From Bradyrhizobium sp. SZCCT0148 (GTDB taxonomy: Bacteria > Pseudomonadota > Alphaproteobacteria > Rhizobiales > Xanthobacteraceae), in the NCBI RefSeq assembly GCF_018129985.1, contig NZ_JAFCKT010000001.1, forward strand, positions 1,054,001 to 1,118,000: 64,000 nt of DNA. The letters are read 5' to 3'. A model generated the notes under the pieces. That model ran no database searches. It had not been told where the DNA came from and saw only the letters and a list, made by a program, of their open reading frames with translations. The translations under genes were made by a program, and so were the position numbers. Each line of letters begins with the position of its first letter. Positions within the stretch are counted from its first letter, which is position 1. Shown one piece after another: positions 62,705 through 64,000 of this stretch.

Positions 62705-64000
62705 TCATTGAATTCGAATGACGACTGTGTCCGCGGCGCCCGCGGCATCGATCACGGTGAGCCGCGCAAAGCCGGGACCGGGTGGATCGATCAGGCGCTG
62801 GCGGCGGCCGTCGATCTCGCCGAGCGCCGTACCGTTAACCATCACGGTCATGGGCAGCACGCCGCCGGCAACCTTGACCGGCATCGCAGCGCTCTCCTGC
62901 CCCCCGGATCGATCCACGTCGATCCGCGAGCCGTTGAGCGGAAATTGGATGTGCAGCGGCTGATCGCGGCCCGTTCGCACCAGCTCTCCTACCGGCCGGA
63001 ACCGCTTCAGCGGCAACGGCAGCTTGGCATTGCTGGCAACCAGGGTTCCCCTTGGCGGCTTCGGCAAAGCGGCCAACGTCCTGCCGGTGCGGGCAAAGGC
63101 ATCGAACAGGATCGGTGCGGCGGCGACGCGGCCGATCAGGCCCGGAACCGGCGCGCCGTCGGGACGGCCGACCCAGACGCCGATGGTCATCCGGCCGTCG
63201 AATCCGACCGACCAGGCGTCACGATAGCCGTAGGAGGTGCCGGTCTTGAAGGCGATGCGATTGTGAGCGGCATTATCCGGTGGCGGCGTTCCCAGCAGAA
63301 CGTTGCCGACCTGCCAGGCGGCAACGGGGTCCAGCAGCCGAAGTGGCTCCCGGTCGTCCTTGTCAGCCATCACCTCGCGCAGCGCCTTGGTGGTGCCGAG
63401 CCGGGCGAAGCCTGTGTAGAGCTGGGCAAGATCCTGCAGCGTCACACCGACGCCGCCGAGCCCCATGGCGAGCCCCGGCGCTTCGTCCTTGGGAAGAACC
63501 AGATTGCCGCCGGCCTGCCGCAGCCGCGAGGCCAGCCGGCTGGAGCCGACGCGATCGAGCAGCACGATCGCCGGCACGTTCAGCGAGAGTTGCAGCGCCT
63601 TCCGCACCGGCACCGTACCCTGGAAGGTCATGTCGAAATTCTCCGGCGCGTAGGAGCCGAAGCGAACCGGCCGGTCGTCGATCAGGCTCTCAGGATGAAC
63701 GAAGCCGTCCTCGAAGGCGAGCCCGTAGATGAAAGGTTTGAGCGTCGAGCCCGGCGAGCGGATCGCGCGGGTCATGTCGACCTGCCCTGCCCGGCTGTCG
63801 TCGAAATAATCGGCCGACCCCACGCGCGCCAGCACGTCGCCGCTCTCATTGTCGACCACGATGATGCCGACCGAGATGTTGGGCCCCAGCGCAATCGCGC
63901 GATCGCGTGCGAGCGGCTCCAGCACCTTCTGCAGGTTCGCATCCAGCGTCAGCCTGACGACCGGCGTGTCCTTGGCCGTCGACAGCGCGGTGTCGGAGGC
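62705..64000 (-). CDS. pbpC: Penicillin-binding protein 1C, C-terminal part (truncated by the window edge)
   Basis: The frame stays open to the last base, so this is the 3' end of a longer gene. The transpeptidase motifs are SxxK in SPGSTLKPF, SxN in SLNVPA and KTG in FKTGTSYGYRDAW. After it comes the PBP1C-specific C-terminal domain of about 150 residues (LHIQFPLNGSRIDVDR onward). The glycosyltransferase half lies beyond the window. PBP1C polymerises and cross-links peptidoglycan in the periplasm. The GT39 gene lies 50 bases downstream on the same strand. Confidence 0.93.
   Translation of the reverse strand, partial: ASDTALSTAKDTPVVRLTLDANLQKVLEPLARDRAIALGPNISVGIIVVDNESGDVLARVGSADYFDDSRAGQVDMTRAIRSPGSTLKPFIYGLAFEDGFVHPESLIDDRPVRFGSYAPENFDMTFQGTVPVRKALQLSLNVPAIVLLDRVGSSRLASRLRQAGGNLVLPKDEAPGLAMGLGGVGVTLQDLAQLYTGFARLGTTKALREVMADKDDREPLRLLDPVAAWQVGNVLLGTPPPDNAAHNRIAFKTGTSYGYRDAWSVGFDGRMTIGVWVGRPDGAPVPGLIGRVAAAPILFDAFARTGRTLAALPKPPRGTLVASNAKLPLPLKRFRPVGELVRTGRDQPLHIQFPLNGSRIDVDRSGGQESAAMPVKVAGGVLPMTVMVNGTALGEIDGRRQRLIDPPGPGFARLTVIDAAGAADTVVIRIQ

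Overview
The window looks like a chromosomal segment of a Bradyrhizobium-type alphaproteobacterium (Nitrobacteraceae). The reasons are the high GC content, the local gene orders (pcm-tolC, popZ-valS, lipA-coq10, aapJQMP), several short palindromic intergenic repeats of kinds I remember as multicopy in Bradyrhizobium, and tandem TPR/O-GlcNAc-transferase genes. All assignments come from reading translations and motifs; no database search was run. There is no CRISPR array, complete insertion sequence, prophage or rRNA.

Layout. At 1-1026 lie the end of ispF (probably the 3' part of ispDF) and a CinA-C amidohydrolase, followed by an MscS channel on the opposite strand. After a roughly 0.5 kb non-coding element comes a plus-strand operon (2747-7888) for a ba3-type (B-family) haem-copper oxidase. 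It has subunits IIa, II and I plus three multihaem c-type cytochromes carrying 2, 3 and 2 haem motifs. Next are coq10/ratA-like and lipA, a 3-methyladenine glycosylase, valS, popZ, a TolC-family outer-membrane protein and a PimT-type methyltransferase, then tRNA-Asn.

The region 17.3-28.7 kb is the most unusual. A flotillin (YqiK-like) and its YqiJ/NfeD-like partner sit behind a PspA/IM30 gene whose reading frame extends upstream. That extension resembles the N-terminal part of the IS605-family nuclease TnpB. The adjoining minus-strand operon encodes a polar-amino-acid-type binding protein, a fused permease-ATPase, a formamidase/acetamidase, a second formamidase fused to an AraC-type regulator, and a RidA protein. 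It looks like a system for uptake and hydrolysis of a small amide or N-formyl compound that carries its own regulator-enzyme chimera.

From 29 to 32.9 kb there are small hypothetical genes, tRNA-Cys, a Wzm/Wzt-like ABC exporter and a DTW-domain tRNA-modifying enzyme. From 32.9 to 42.1 kb lies a complete RND efflux operon (outer-membrane lipoprotein, adaptor, two MdtB/MdtC-like pumps). cysK follows. Then come three tandem paralogous TPR-OGT (SPINDLY-type) genes, all with TTG starts and related leaders, downstream of the general amino-acid transporter aapJQMP. Beyond the divergent metC and a Na/Pi cotransporter is a minus-strand set for envelope glycolipid or lipid A modification (LAB_N protein, GT2, PAP2 phosphatase, GT39/ArnT-like). 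The window ends inside pbpC (penicillin-binding protein 1C).
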